Assembly: GCA_002407645.1 (NCBI GenBank)
Contig: DHNU01000052.1
Location: 2,504 to 17,222 of the forward strand
DNA: 14,719 bases
Direction of reading: 5' to 3'
Source of the DNA: Ruminococcaceae bacterium UBA5408
GTDB lineage: Bacteria; Bacillota; Clostridia; Oscillospirales; Acutalibacteraceae
Shown here: in pieces, positions 1-7,585 of the stretch
How positions within the stretch are numbered: position 1 is the first letter of the stretch
Layout: each line of letters begins with the position of its first letter
Translations under genes and position numbers: made by a program
Notes under the pieces: generated by a model
What the model was told of the DNA's origin: nothing
What the model saw: only the letters and a program-made list of their open reading frames with translations
The model's database searches: none

Positions 1-371
1 TTGCAATAGACGCGCTTGCGGCACGCAACCCCGAAAGGCTCGGCTGTACGGTACAGCTTTGCAACGCCGGAATTTCACCCGGAGAAGGAGTTGGAAATTC
101 AAGGCCGAGGATTGACGAAACCACTTTAGGAACGCCGGTTATTAGTATGGGCATTCCGACAGTCGTTGATGCAGTAACTCTTGCGACAGATTTACTCGAC
201 GGCAAAACTCAGGATATAAAGGATAAAATTGAACCGCACGGCGCGGCGATGATGGTAACCCCGCGAGAAATCGATTTGATTATTTCAAGAGGTGCAAGGC
301 TTTTGGGAATGGGAATAAATGTTGCACTGAACCCATCGCTTAGCATAGAAGATTTTGACGAATTGACGTAA
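1..371 (+). CDS. gpr: Germination protease GPR, C-terminal part (5' end outside window)
   Basis: GPR is the aspartate-type endopeptidase that starts degradation of small acid-soluble spore proteins during germination. The reading frame is open from base 3 and encodes 122 residues before TAA at 369-371. It shows the family's C-terminal signature: an AIDALAAR segment, a GISPGEGVGN glycine-rich loop, TLGTPVISMGIPTVVDAVT, and a late TPREIDLIISRGARLLGMGIN block close to the terminus. The zymogen processing site and the N-terminal part lie outside the window. It sits 59 bases upstream of spoIIP in the same orientation, the same neighbour as in Bacillus subtilis. No terminator is visible between the two genes, so read-through into spoIIP is possible. 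The family assignment is secure; only the truncation by the window edge limits it. Confidence 0.95.
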   Translation, partial: AIDALAARNPERLGCTVQLCNAGISPGEGVGNSRPRIDETTLGTPVISMGIPTVVDAVTLATDLLDGKTQDIKDKIEPHGAAMMVTPREIDLIISRGARLLGMGINVALNPSLSIEDFDELT

Positions 372-430
372 CGGCTCATTAATTTGCTCCTGTCCGCATA
401 AGAATTAATATCATATAATGGGGGCAGGTT

Positions 431-1513
431 ATGAAAAATTGGACACAAAAAGCAGTGGGCTTAAGTTCCGTGGCGTTGACTTTTGCGGCTGTAGCCTGTG
501 TTTGGGGACGTATGCCTAAATTACAGGCAAATGACGCCGCATTTGCAGCGGCAGGATTTATTTTGCCCGGCGGAGCTGCCGAGGCAATTAAAGATAATAA
601 TGATGAACAATTTAATAAATACTTAATTGAGGATGAAGAGGACAATCAGCCGGAAGGAAGTTCATCTTCCGTAAAATCCAATCCTTCTTCTAAGGCGGAA
701 AGCAAAGACAGCCCGAAGGCACCTGCGTCTTCAGCCGCGCCTAAAGCTTCGTCTTTACCCTCACATATAAAAGAAATGAAAATTCCCGATACGGGAATTA
801 AGTACCAAAATATTTGGGTTAAAAACTTAAATAAAAAACATGATATCAATGTGGCGGAAGAACTGAAAAAACGGCCTGCTGTAAAAATTATTAAAAATTC
901 TTCGCCGCAGGTTTTAATATATCATACTCACACAACAGAGGCTTATTTAGGTGAAACGAGAAGCCGTGACAACAATAAAAATATGGTGGCGGTAGGAAAT
1001 AAAATCACTGAAAAGCTGAAGAGTGCGGGAATCAACACTGTACATGATACAACATGCCACGATTATCCTACTTACAACGGTTCTTATGACCGCTCCAAAG
1101 TAACTATTCAAAAAAACCTGAAAAAATATCCGGGGATACAGGTAACACTGGATATTCACCGCGACGCAATGTCGGCGTCCAACGGAATTAAGTATAAGCC
1201 GACAGCGGTGATAAACGGCAAAAAAGCAGCTCAACTTATGATTGTTTCCGGTTGTGATGATGACGGAACTTTGGGTTTCCCAAATTGGGAATATAATTTA
1301 AGGTTAGCAGTAAGGCTTCAAAAATCATTGGCTGACAAGTATCCCGGACTTGCGAGGCCGCTTGATTTCTGTGCAAGAAAATACAACGAAAATATGACAA
1401 AGGGTTCTCTGCTTATAGAAATAGGAACAGAAGTCAATACTTTGGATGAGACACTTTATACAGGAGAGCTTTTGGGCAATTCGCTCGTGGATGTTTTAAA
1501 TAATTTGACATAG
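431..1513 (+). CDS. spoIIP: Stage II sporulation protein P (peptidoglycan amidase/endopeptidase)
   Basis: SpoIIP is a membrane-anchored cell-wall hydrolase of the mother cell. Together with SpoIID and SpoIIM it thins septal peptidoglycan and drives engulfment of the forespore. The protein has 360 residues. A hydrophobic segment at about 8-25 is a signal anchor; a Ser/Pro/Lys-rich low-complexity linker runs from about 75 to 111; the catalytic domain follows from about 118. Family landmarks are YHTHTTEAY (H165, H167), DIHRDA (H243) and LLIEIGTEVNTLDE (E330), which carry the expected metal-binding and catalytic histidines and acid. The ATG at 431 has GGGGG at 420-424 in front of it. The gene follows gpr and is 12 bases upstream of a small membrane-protein gene, suggesting one transcript. 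No reliable sporulation promoter was identified in the 59-base gap. Confidence 0.95.
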   Translation: MKNWTQKAVGLSSVALTFAAVACVWGRMPKLQANDAAFAAAGFILPGGAAEAIKDNNDEQFNKYLIEDEEDNQPEGSSSSVKSNPSSKAESKDSPKAPASSAAPKASSLPSHIKEMKIPDTGIKYQNIWVKNLNKKHDINVAEELKKRPAVKIIKNSSPQVLIYHTHTTEAYLGETRSRDNNKNMVAVGNKITEKLKSAGINTVHDTTCHDYPTYNGSYDRSKVTIQKNLKKYPGIQVTLDIHRDAMSASNGIKYKPTAVINGKKAAQLMIVSGCDDDGTLGFPNWEYNLRLAVRLQKSLADKYPGLARPLDFCARKYNENMTKGSLLIEIGTEVNTLDETLYTGELLGNSLVDVLNNLT

Positions 1514-1525
1514 GATGTTTATAAG

Positions 1526-1783
1526 ATGTTTAAATTTTTTAGGATGAATAAAAAAGAAAAAAAGATATTTTTTACTTCATTTTTAAGTACAATGCTGATT
1601 TTTGTACTTGTTTTTGGGCTTATTGAAGTTGACTATAATTCAAGAAGAATCGGCTTCGGTGACGAGAAAACTCTTATTTATGAAATGACCGGCAAAACAT
1701 GGGATGAAACTTGCAATGACGTGAAATTATGGTATAATAATTTAGTATCTACTTTGACAGAATTCGGCGGAGGAATCAAATAA
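1526..1783 (+). CDS. Small single-pass membrane protein of unknown function, in the yqxA position
   Basis: The 85-residue protein has a basic N-terminus (MFKFFRMNKKEKK), one hydrophobic segment at about 14-34, and a short hydrophilic tail with two tryptophans and a GGGIK end. By charge, the tail probably lies outside the membrane. In B. subtilis a small membrane protein (YqxA) sits between spoIIP and lepA; this gene has the same position, but I cannot show homology by eye. The start at ATG 1526 has only a weak ribosome site; an in-frame ATG at 1544 is possible but has even less in front of it. The stop codon shares one base with the next start (TAATG, 1781-1785), which indicates translational coupling. 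Coding is supported by the tight spacing on both sides. Function is unknown; a sporulation role is only inferred from the neighbours. Confidence 0.75.
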   Translation: MFKFFRMNKKEKKIFFTSFLSTMLIFVLVFGLIEVDYNSRRIGFGDEKTLIYEMTGKTWDETCNDVKLWYNNLVSTLTEFGGGIK

Positions 1784-2364
1784 TGAAACAACATAAAAGG
1801 AAATGTATTTTGCTTTTCATACTGACATTTCTGTTTTCATGTTACGCCGTTACGGCTGCAGCTACCGAAATTACACCCGAACAGGTTGAAAATATAATAA
1901 ATCAGCAATCTTCAGATACAGTTAAATCTTCGTCAAATTTCAAACCCAAAGAGCCGTCATCTCCACCAAGCTCAAAACCGGAACCGAGTTCGAGCAAAAA
2001 AGCAAAACGTTCAAGCTCAAGAAGTTACACAAAAAATAGTGTAAGCAAAACTTCCGGCGCAGTGAGCAGTGAAGCATCCAGCGCTGTTTCGAGCGAAATT
2101 GTTCTTCCGAGCGTGGCGAGTGTTGAAGAAGAAAATCCTTTAAATTCGCTTATTGTGGATAAGACTGCCGAAAAAAAGATGAACTGGATTGGGATTTTTT
2201 CGTGGGCTTGCATTATATTGGGTGTAGTTGTAGTTTTACTTGTGGTTTTCAGCAACCGTCGTCCTCCAAGGGGAGGCTCGGGACGCAAACGTTACCACAA
2301 ACCTAAGCGTTCCAAAAAGAAACGCCTGCTTAACGATAAGTATTACAGAAATTTCAGATATTGA
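1783..2364 (+). CDS. Ser/Pro-rich type I membrane protein of unknown function
   Basis: The protein has 193 residues. It begins with a signal peptide (about 1-27, with a Tyr-Ala-Val-Thr-Ala-Ala-Ala region for cleavage). It continues with a Ser/Pro/Lys-rich disordered stretch (about 43-105), a predicted transmembrane helix (about 134-157), and a very basic C-terminal tail of about 36 residues (RRPP, KRYHKPKRSKKKR) that should face the cytoplasm. The order suggests a secreted low-complexity domain tethered by one helix. The start overlaps the preceding stop by one base and has GGCGGAGG (1766-1773) in front of it. A strong terminator lies right after the stop, so this is the last gene of the gpr/spoIIP unit. 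The low-complexity region resembles in style the linker of SpoIIP. I do not recognise the family; a link to sporulation rests on context only. Confidence 0.75.
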   Translation: MKQHKRKCILLFILTFLFSCYAVTAAATEITPEQVENIINQQSSDTVKSSSNFKPKEPSSPPSSKPEPSSSKKAKRSSSRSYTKNSVSKTSGAVSSEASSAVSSEIVLPSVASVEEENPLNSLIVDKTAEKKMNWIGIFSWACIILGVVVVLLVVFSNRRPPRGGSGRKRYHKPKRSKKKRLLNDKYYRNFRY

Positions 2365-2375
2365 TTTTTGATTTT

Positions 2376-2404
2376 AAGAGATGCGAAAGCGCATCTCTTT
2401 TTTT
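2376..2404 (+). terminator. Rho-independent terminator after the spoIIP unit
   Basis: A perfect 10-bp stem (2376-2385 with 2390-2399, AAGAGATGCG) with loop AAAG is followed by an uninterrupted T run through 2404. It lies 11 bases after the stop of the Ser/Pro-rich membrane protein. Confidence 0.95.
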
Positions 2405-2723
2405 ATAGGGACAGCAGATTTTTCGCTCCTATTGTTTTTTGCTAAATTCATTATGCAGGAGGGTCAAGGAGTGGAGAACCCAAACATTTAATATAGAACC
2501 TTTTTAAATATCGGTATACTTACTCCATGCCGCATAAAAAGTTCGGCTAAAAACAAGCTTATTTCCACTTACATTTAAGTTTGGCTGAAATTATTTTTGC
2601 AATAATTTATTAAATGGAAGATGTTAAATGGTGAGGAGCAGGTATAATCTAATTTGATTTTCTTTTTTTATTTTTTATGATATAATGAATCATTACTTTT
2701 ATAATAAATTCTTTAAGAATTAG
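2405..2723. other. Intergenic stretch without a recognisable gene
   Basis: This AT-rich gap separates the spoIIP unit from lepA. No open frame of useful length was found on either strand. It holds a direct repeat TTAAATGG (2610-2617 and 2624-2631, 14 bases start to start), a small inverted repeat AAATTAT/ATAATTT (2588-2594 with 2602-2608), a 16-base string shared with the region after dnaJ (2486-2501), and the lepA promoter near its end. The repeats could be operator sites, but nothing here shows that they are. Confidence 0.5.
2654..2686 (+). promoter_or_regulatory. Likely lepA promoter (extended -10)
   Basis: TATAAT at 2681-2686 is preceded by TGA, giving an extended -10 element (TGnTATAAT, 2678-2686). 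The best -35-like hexamer, TTGATT (2654-2659), is 21 bases away, which is too long for a standard promoter, so activity would rest mostly on the extended -10. A second TATAAT lies at 2643-2648 without a good -35. The -10 is 46 bases before the lepA start. Confidence 0.6.
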
Positions 2724-2732
2724 GTGATAAAT

Positions 2733-4541
2733 TTGTCAATACCACGCGACAGAGTTCGCAATTTTAGTATTATTGCGCACATTGACCACGGAAAAAGTAC
2801 ACTTGCAGACCGTATTTTGGAACAGACCAAGGCGGTTGCAGTAAGAGATATGGAAAATCAGCTCCTTGATAATATGGATTTGGAGCGCGAAAGAGGAATT
2901 ACGATTAAAGCGCACGCAGTCACGCTTGTTTATACGGCAAAAGACGGGAATGACTATGTTTTTAACTTAATTGATACCCCCGGACATGTTGACTTTAACT
3001 ATGAAGTATCGCGCTCACTCGCAGCCTGTGAAGGAGCGGTGCTCGTTGTAGATGCGTCGCAGGGTATTGAAGCGCAAACCCTTGCAAACACTTATCTTGC
3101 GGTTGATGCAGGACTTGAGATAGTACCCGTTGTTAATAAAATTGACCTTCCGAGCGCACAGCCGGAAAAGGCGAAAGAAGAAATTGAGGATATTATCGGA
3201 ATACCAGCTGACGAGGCTCCGTGTGTTTCGGCAAAACTCGGAACAAATATTGATTTGGTAATGGAACAAATAGTAAAGAATGTTCCCCCGCCGCAGGGCG
3301 ACGAAAAAGAACCACTGCAAGCACTTATTTTTGACTCGTATTATGACGCATACAAGGGCGTTATAATACATGTACGCATAAAAAACGGACAGGTTCACCC
3401 CGGTGACGAAATCCGAATGATGGCAACGGGTGCGGAGTTTACCGTAGTCGAGTGCGGTTTCTGTCGTGCTACTTGCCTTGAAAAAAGCGAAGGGCTTTTT
3501 GCGGGAGAAGTCGGATATATCGCCGCTTCAATCAAAGAAGTCAAACAGGCGAGAGTCGGCGATACCGTAACTTTGGCGGACAACCCCGCAAAAGTTCCGC
3601 TGCCGGGTTACCGTTCAGTTCAGCCGATGGTATTCTGCGGAATTTACCCTGCCGACGGTGCGAAATATCCCGATTTGCGGGATGCTCTTGAAAAACTGCA
3701 GCTTAACGATGCGGCTCTTTCGTATGAACCCGAAACTTCGGTTGCGTTGGGGTTTGGTTTCAGATGCGGATTTTTGGGGCTTCTGCATATGGAAATCATA
3801 CAAGAAAGACTTGAACGCGAATACAATTTGGATATTATTACAACTGCTCCGAGTGTTGTTTACAAAATTACAAAAACAAACGGAGAAGTAGTTTGTATAG
3901 ACAATCCGACAAATTACCCCGACCCCGCTCTTATTGAACAGGCGGAAGAACCCATGACAAACGCCCATATTTACGCTCCGAGCGATTATGTGGGAAATAT
4001 TATGGAGCTTTGCCAAGACAGACGCGGTACTTTTAAGGATATGAATTATATCGATACCGACAGGGTTGACATACATTATGAACTGCCGCTTAACGAAATT
4101 ATTTACGATTTCTTTGATGCTCTTAAATCTCGAACACGCGGATATGCGTCGTTCGACTATGAACTCAGCGGATACCAAAAGAGCAGTCTTGTTAAGCTTG
4201 ATATTATGCTTAACGGCGAAGTTGTCGATGCACTGTCATTCATTATTCATGCAGATAAAGCATACCCAAGAGCGCGTAAAATGGCTGAAAAACTTGCTGA
4301 AAAAATACCGCGCCAGCTTTTTGAAGTGCCGATTCAGGCTTGCATCGGCGGAAGAATTATCGCGCGTGAAACGGTTAAGGCAATGCGCAAGGATGTTTTG
4401 GCTAAATGTTACGGCGGAGATATTACTCGTAAAAAGAAACTGCTTGAAAAACAGAAAGAAGGCAAAAAGCGCATGCGCCAGCTCGGAACGGTAGAAGTTC
4501 CGCAGGAAGCTTTTATGAGTGTGCTTAAACTCGATGAATAA
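2733..4541 (+). CDS. lepA: Elongation factor 4 (LepA), ribosomal GTPase
   Basis: LepA/EF4 is a translational GTPase that acts on the ribosome; roles in initiation and in relieving stalled or mistranslocated ribosomes have been proposed. The 602-residue protein has all G motifs: AHIDHGKST (15-23), RGITIK (54-59), DTPGH (81-85), NKID (135-138) and SAK (166-168). It continues through the EF-G-like domains to the LepA-specific C-terminal region rich in lysine. I place the start at TTG 2733 because AGGTGA (2722-2727) lies exactly 5 bases upstream and homologues begin close to the [12 protein letters not shown] motif. The in-frame GTG at 2724 would consume this ribosome site. The gene overlaps the start of hemW, matching the lepA-hemW pair of Bacillus. 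Confidence 0.97.
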   Translation: MSIPRDRVRNFSIIAHIDHGKSTLADRILEQTKAVAVRDMENQLLDNMDLERERGITIKAHAVTLVYTAKDGNDYVFNLIDTPGHVDFNYEVSRSLAACEGAVLVVDASQGIEAQTLANTYLAVDAGLEIVPVVNKIDLPSAQPEKAKEEIEDIIGIPADEAPCVSAKLGTNIDLVMEQIVKNVPPPQGDEKEPLQALIFDSYYDAYKGVIIHVRIKNGQVHPGDEIRMMATGAEFTVVECGFCRATCLEKSEGLFAGEVGYIAASIKEVKQARVGDTVTLADNPAKVPLPGYRSVQPMVFCGIYPADGAKYPDLRDALEKLQLNDAALSYEPETSVALGFGFRCGFLGLLHMEIIQERLEREYNLDIITTAPSVVYKITKTNGEVVCIDNPTNYPDPALIEQAEEPMTNAHIYAPSDYVGNIMELCQDRRGTFKDMNYIDTDRVDIHYELPLNEIIYDFFDALKSRTRGYASFDYELSGYQKSSLVKLDIMLNGEVVDALSFIIHADKAYPRARKMAEKLAEKIPRQLFEVPIQACIGGRIIARETVKAMRKDVLAKCYGGDITRKKKLLEKQKEGKKRMRQLGTVEVPQEAFMSVLKLDE

Positions 4542-5649
4542 AAAAGAGCCTGTAGGTGTTTATATTCATGTACCGTTTTGTGACGGTAAATGTCCGTACT
4601 GTGATTTTTATTCACTTTACGGAAATGATAAACTGATAGACGAATATACACAGACTGTTTCAAAGGTAATGGCAAAAAGCTCTGAAAAATGGAACAGAAC
4701 TGCGGACACGCTATATTTCGGCGGAGGGACACCAAACCTTCTCGGACAAGAAAGACTGTCGTTTCTTATTAAAACCGCAAAAGAAAAATTTGGACTTGAA
4801 AATGCGGAAATAACCGTTGAAGTTAACCCTGCCGAAGATTTGAGCGGATTTTTAGAAGAAATAAAAAAGGCGGGGGCGAACCGCCTTTCAATCGGACTTC
4901 AGTCGGCAAACGAGGACGAATTAAAACTTTTGGGCAGAAGACATACTGTAAAGCAGGCTGAAAAAGCAGTAAAGGATGCGCAAAACGCAGGATTTAAAAA
5001 TATCTCGCTTGATTTAATGCTTGCGATTCAAAAGCAGACGAAAGAAAGCCTTTTGCGTTCAATTAATTTTTGCGCCGAAATGGGTGTTCAGCATATTTCC
5101 GCATATCTTTTAAAAATCGAACCCAAAACTTTATATTACCGGAAAAGGGATAAACTCGATGTTCCAAATGACGACGAGGCAGCGGAACTTTACTTAACCG
5201 CCTGTGAAGAACTCGAAAAGCGCGGGTTTATGCAGTACGAAATTTCTAATTTCGCTAAACCGGGATTTGAAAGCCGTCATAATTTAAAATATTGGGACTG
5301 CAAAGAGTATATCGGGATTGGCCCCGCCGCACATTCGTTTATGGACGGAAAACGTTTCTATTATAACAGAGATATTAAGGGTTTCATGCACGATGAAGAA
5401 CCGGCGTTAGACGGAAAAGGCGGAAGTTTTGAAGAATACGCAATGCTGAAACTGAGGCTTTGTTCGGGTCTTGACAATGAGGACTGCCGAAAGCGGTTTA
5501 ACATGGATATCCCCGAAAGAATTTTAAAAGCGGCAAAACTTTATCAGCAAGGCGGTTTGACAGTCTGCGATAAAAACGGAATCCATTTTACACCAAAGGG
5601 CTTTTTGGTTTCAAATATGCTTATTTCCGAGATATTGTTTTCGAAATAG
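4534..5649 (+). CDS. hemW: HemW, radical-SAM heme chaperone-type protein
   Basis: The protein has 371 residues. It carries the radical-SAM motif CxxxCxxC (C16, C20, C23), where the last cysteine is followed by Asp-Phe rather than another cysteine, as in HemW and not in the oxygen-independent coproporphyrinogen oxidase HemN. FGGGTP follows, and the HemW-type HNLKYW motif is at 249-254 with an [10 protein letters not shown] block behind it. HemW binds an iron-sulfur cluster and SAM and is reported to deliver heme to membrane targets; it was often misnamed HemN or HemZ. ATG 4534 overlaps the lepA stop by 8 bases (ATGAATAA), pointing to coupled translation. An in-frame GTG at 4519, with GCAGGAAG upstream, is an alternative start adding five residues. 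A terminator follows directly. Confidence 0.93.
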   Translation: MNKKEPVGVYIHVPFCDGKCPYCDFYSLYGNDKLIDEYTQTVSKVMAKSSEKWNRTADTLYFGGGTPNLLGQERLSFLIKTAKEKFGLENAEITVEVNPAEDLSGFLEEIKKAGANRLSIGLQSANEDELKLLGRRHTVKQAEKAVKDAQNAGFKNISLDLMLAIQKQTKESLLRSINFCAEMGVQHISAYLLKIEPKTLYYRKRDKLDVPNDDEAAELYLTACEELEKRGFMQYEISNFAKPGFESRHNLKYWDCKEYIGIGPAAHSFMDGKRFYYNRDIKGFMHDEEPALDGKGGSFEEYAMLKLRLCSGLDNEDCRKRFNMDIPERILKAAKLYQQGGLTVCDKNGIHFTPKGFLVSNMLISEILFSK

Positions 5650-5676
5650 GCAAAATGGTATATTACCGTTTTATTA

Positions 5677-5706
5677 AGAGCCGCAGTCTTGCGGCTCTAC
5701 TTTTTT
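5677..5706 (+). terminator. Rho-independent terminator after hemW
   Basis: A 9-bp stem (AGAGCCGCA, 5677-5685, with 5690-5698) has loop GTCT and is followed by AC and six T residues (5701-5706). It separates the lepA-hemW unit from the heat-shock operon. Confidence 0.93.
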
Positions 5707-5747
5707 AAAAAATTTTACAATTTAATAATTAGTTTACAAATACTGTA

Positions 5748-5776
5748 TTGACATTAGGGCAAAGTAATGGTAAATT
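5748..5776 (+). promoter_or_regulatory. Sigma-A type promoter of the hrcA operon
   Basis: A consensus -35, TTGACA (5748-5753), is followed after 17 bases by TAAATT (5771-5776). The predicted start of transcription near 5783 lies just before the CIRCE element, so HrcA bound there would block early elongation or initiation. Confidence 0.88.
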
Positions 5777-5787
5777 ATAAATTAGAG

Positions 5788-5814
5788 TTAGCACTCACAT
5801 ATGATGAGTGCTAA
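5788..5814 (+). promoter_or_regulatory. CIRCE operator (HrcA binding site)
   Basis: TTAGCACTC (5788-5796), nine spacer bases, and GAGTGCTAA (5806-5814) match the CIRCE consensus exactly in both arms and spacing. It lies in the 5' untranslated region of hrcA. No other copy was seen in the window, so the whole hrcA-grpE-dnaK-dnaJ operon appears to be governed from here. Confidence 0.98.
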
Positions 5815-5840
5815 AACAAATAAAAACCGGGGTGAAAGGG

Positions 5841-6872
5841 TTGGAACTGAGCGAGAGAAAACAAAAGATTTTGGCAGCTGTTGTTGACTTGTACATTGAA
5901 ACAGGCGAACCGGTTGGCTCAAAGGCGCTTTGTGAAACCCTTAGCTTTAAAGTTTCATCGGCGACTGTTCGAAACGAAATGAGCGAACTTGTCGAAATGG
6001 GATTATTGGAACAGCCCCATACTTCGGCGGGAAGGATTCCGTCGCAAAAAGGATACAGGGTATATATTGATACACTGATGAAAAAACGGCCTGTGTCTAA
6101 AGAAGAACAGCGTTATATCGACAGCTTGATTTTACCAAGCGCATATGACCCGGAAAAATTGCTTGACGGTGTTGCGCGCGCTTTGGCGGGAATGACAAAA
6201 TTAGCAGCTGTATCGACTACACCCAGCGGAGTGAAAGCTTATATTAAGGCTATTCAGTTTGTGCAGACCAGCCGCAGAACCGCAATGGCTATACTTATGA
6301 CTTCCGCAGGTACAATGAAGAGCCGGGTTTTTCACTGTGATTTTGACCTCAACTCGGATATACTTCGTGTATTTTTCAGGGTAATTAACGAAAAACTTGT
6401 AGGACTGCCCGTTTCTGAAATTACACCGGCATTTATTCAGTCGCTCGCGGCTGACCTTGGCAATATGACTTTGCTTATGAGCGATGCGCTTTTGGCTGTA
6501 CTTGATGTGGCGCAGGATTCGATGAGTGCTGATGTCTGCCTTGACGGTGAAATGAATTTACTTTACTATGATGAGTTTTCACACGGAGAAATAAAGCGTA
6601 TCATAGATTTTTTGTCAAGACCTCAGGAACTAACGAGACTTTTAATGCAGCAGCCTAACGGTATGAAAGTCCTCATCGGGGAAGAAACAAACAGACCTGA
6701 ATTAAGCGAGTCAAGCGTGGTTATTTCTCGATATGAAGTAGGCGGAAATGACGCGGGCGCTATTGCGATTATCGGACCTACAAGAATGAATTACGGTAAA
6801 ATTATTTCAAATATTGAATATCTTTCCGATTCTGTCGGCAGAATGCTTACAGAATTAATGGAAATGGATTAG
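5841..6872 (+). CDS. hrcA: Heat-inducible transcription repressor HrcA
   Basis: HrcA represses class I heat-shock genes by binding CIRCE as a dimer; its activity depends on the GroE chaperonin in the species studied. From TTG 5841 the protein has 343 residues, the usual family length. The N-terminal winged helix is clear: an ERKQKILAAVVDLYIETGEPVGS-like opening, then SSATVRNEM and LLEQPHTSAGRIPS, followed by the GAF-like and dimerisation parts. I chose TTG 5841 because GGGGTGA (5829-5835) sits 5 bases upstream. A longer frame from GTG 5808 would start inside the CIRCE arm and is unlikely. It is first in its operon, directly under the operator it binds, so it is autoregulated. The grpE start follows after 16 bases. 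Confidence 0.96.
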   Translation: MELSERKQKILAAVVDLYIETGEPVGSKALCETLSFKVSSATVRNEMSELVEMGLLEQPHTSAGRIPSQKGYRVYIDTLMKKRPVSKEEQRYIDSLILPSAYDPEKLLDGVARALAGMTKLAAVSTTPSGVKAYIKAIQFVQTSRRTAMAILMTSAGTMKSRVFHCDFDLNSDILRVFFRVINEKLVGLPVSEITPAFIQSLAADLGNMTLLMSDALLAVLDVAQDSMSADVCLDGEMNLLYYDEFSHGEIKRIIDFLSRPQELTRLLMQQPNGMKVLIGEETNRPELSESSVVISRYEVGGNDAGAIAIIGPTRMNYGKIISNIEYLSDSVGRMLTELMEMD

Positions 6873-6888
6873 AAAGGGGTTATTTATC

Positions 6889-7515
6889 TTGGCGGATGAG
6901 AAAAAGTCACAAGTGGATAAGAAAAACATACAGGAGGAAAAGGCAAACGCCTGCTCCCACACAGATACAAAACAAAAACAGCCAAATAATGAGGGAAAAG
7001 CTGAAAATACTAATGCTGAAAATACAAAAAATGTAAAAAAGAAAGAAGATGCGGAGTCGAGCGAAGTAATGAAGAAAAAACTTAAGAAAACAGAAGAAGA
7101 ACTTCAGAAGCAAAAAGATATTCTTTTAAGAACAGCTGCTGAATATGACAATTACCGCAAAAGAACCGAACGCGAAAAAACATCTATTTATACGGATGCC
7201 ACAGCAGATACCATAGAGAAAATCCTTCCCGTTGCCGATAACCTTGAAAGGGCGTTAAGTCAAGAGGAATGTACTGTTGAAGACTTAAAAAAAGGCGTTG
7301 AAATGGTTAATAAACAGCTTGTAGATGCTCTTACAAAGCTTGGAGTTACCACAATGGGAGAGATAGGCGATGAGTTTAACCCTGAACTGCACAATGCGGT
7401 TTCACATATAGAAGACGAAAACACGGGCGAAAACACAATAAGCCAAGTTTTTCAAAAGGGTTATAAAATCGGCGATAAAATAATCAGACACGCAATGGTT
7501 CAGGTTGCAAATTAA
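6889..7515 (+). CDS. grpE: Nucleotide exchange factor GrpE
   Basis: GrpE dimers release ADP from DnaK and act as a temperature sensor of the Hsp70 cycle. The 208-residue protein starts with a long, highly charged, Lys/Glu/Asn-rich disordered segment (1 to about 60). A coiled-coil helix follows (about 60-100, ending in the AAEYDNYRKRTEREK family motif), then VADNLERAL, and the C-terminal beta-wing with DEFNPELHNAVSH, FQKGYKIGDKIIRHAMVQVAN. The start is TTG 6889, with GAAAGGGG (6872-6879) nine bases upstream. The spacing to hrcA (16 bases) and dnaK (70 bases) places it inside the operon. The charged N-terminal extension is on the long side but of a type common in clostridial GrpE proteins. Confidence 0.96.
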   Translation: MADEKKSQVDKKNIQEEKANACSHTDTKQKQPNNEGKAENTNAENTKNVKKKEDAESSEVMKKKLKKTEEELQKQKDILLRTAAEYDNYRKRTEREKTSIYTDATADTIEKILPVADNLERALSQEECTVEDLKKGVEMVNKQLVDALTKLGVTTMGEIGDEFNPELHNAVSHIEDENTGENTISQVFQKGYKIGDKIIRHAMVQVAN

Positions 7516-7585
7516 AAAATAAGCATTAAAGCTTTTATATATATTTCTTAATTAACTTAAAACAAAAAATTTGGGAGGCAATATT

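Noticed and set aside
414..419. TATAAT just before spoIIP as a promoter
   Set aside because: Transcription would start inside or after the ribosome site with almost no leader, and there is no -35 at a workable distance.
2724..2732. GTG 2724 as the lepA start
   Set aside because: It overlaps the AGGTGA ribosome site that is ideally placed for TTG 2733, and nothing suitable lies upstream of it.
3615..4178. 187-codon open frame on the minus strand inside lepA
   Set aside because: It lies fully opposite a well-supported lepA frame, has no ribosome site worth the name, and its product shows no family features; it is a shadow of lepA codon use.
5808..5840. GTG 5808 as the hrcA start
   Set aside because: It falls within the right arm of CIRCE and extends the protein beyond the conserved N-terminus; TTG 5841 has a proper ribosome site.
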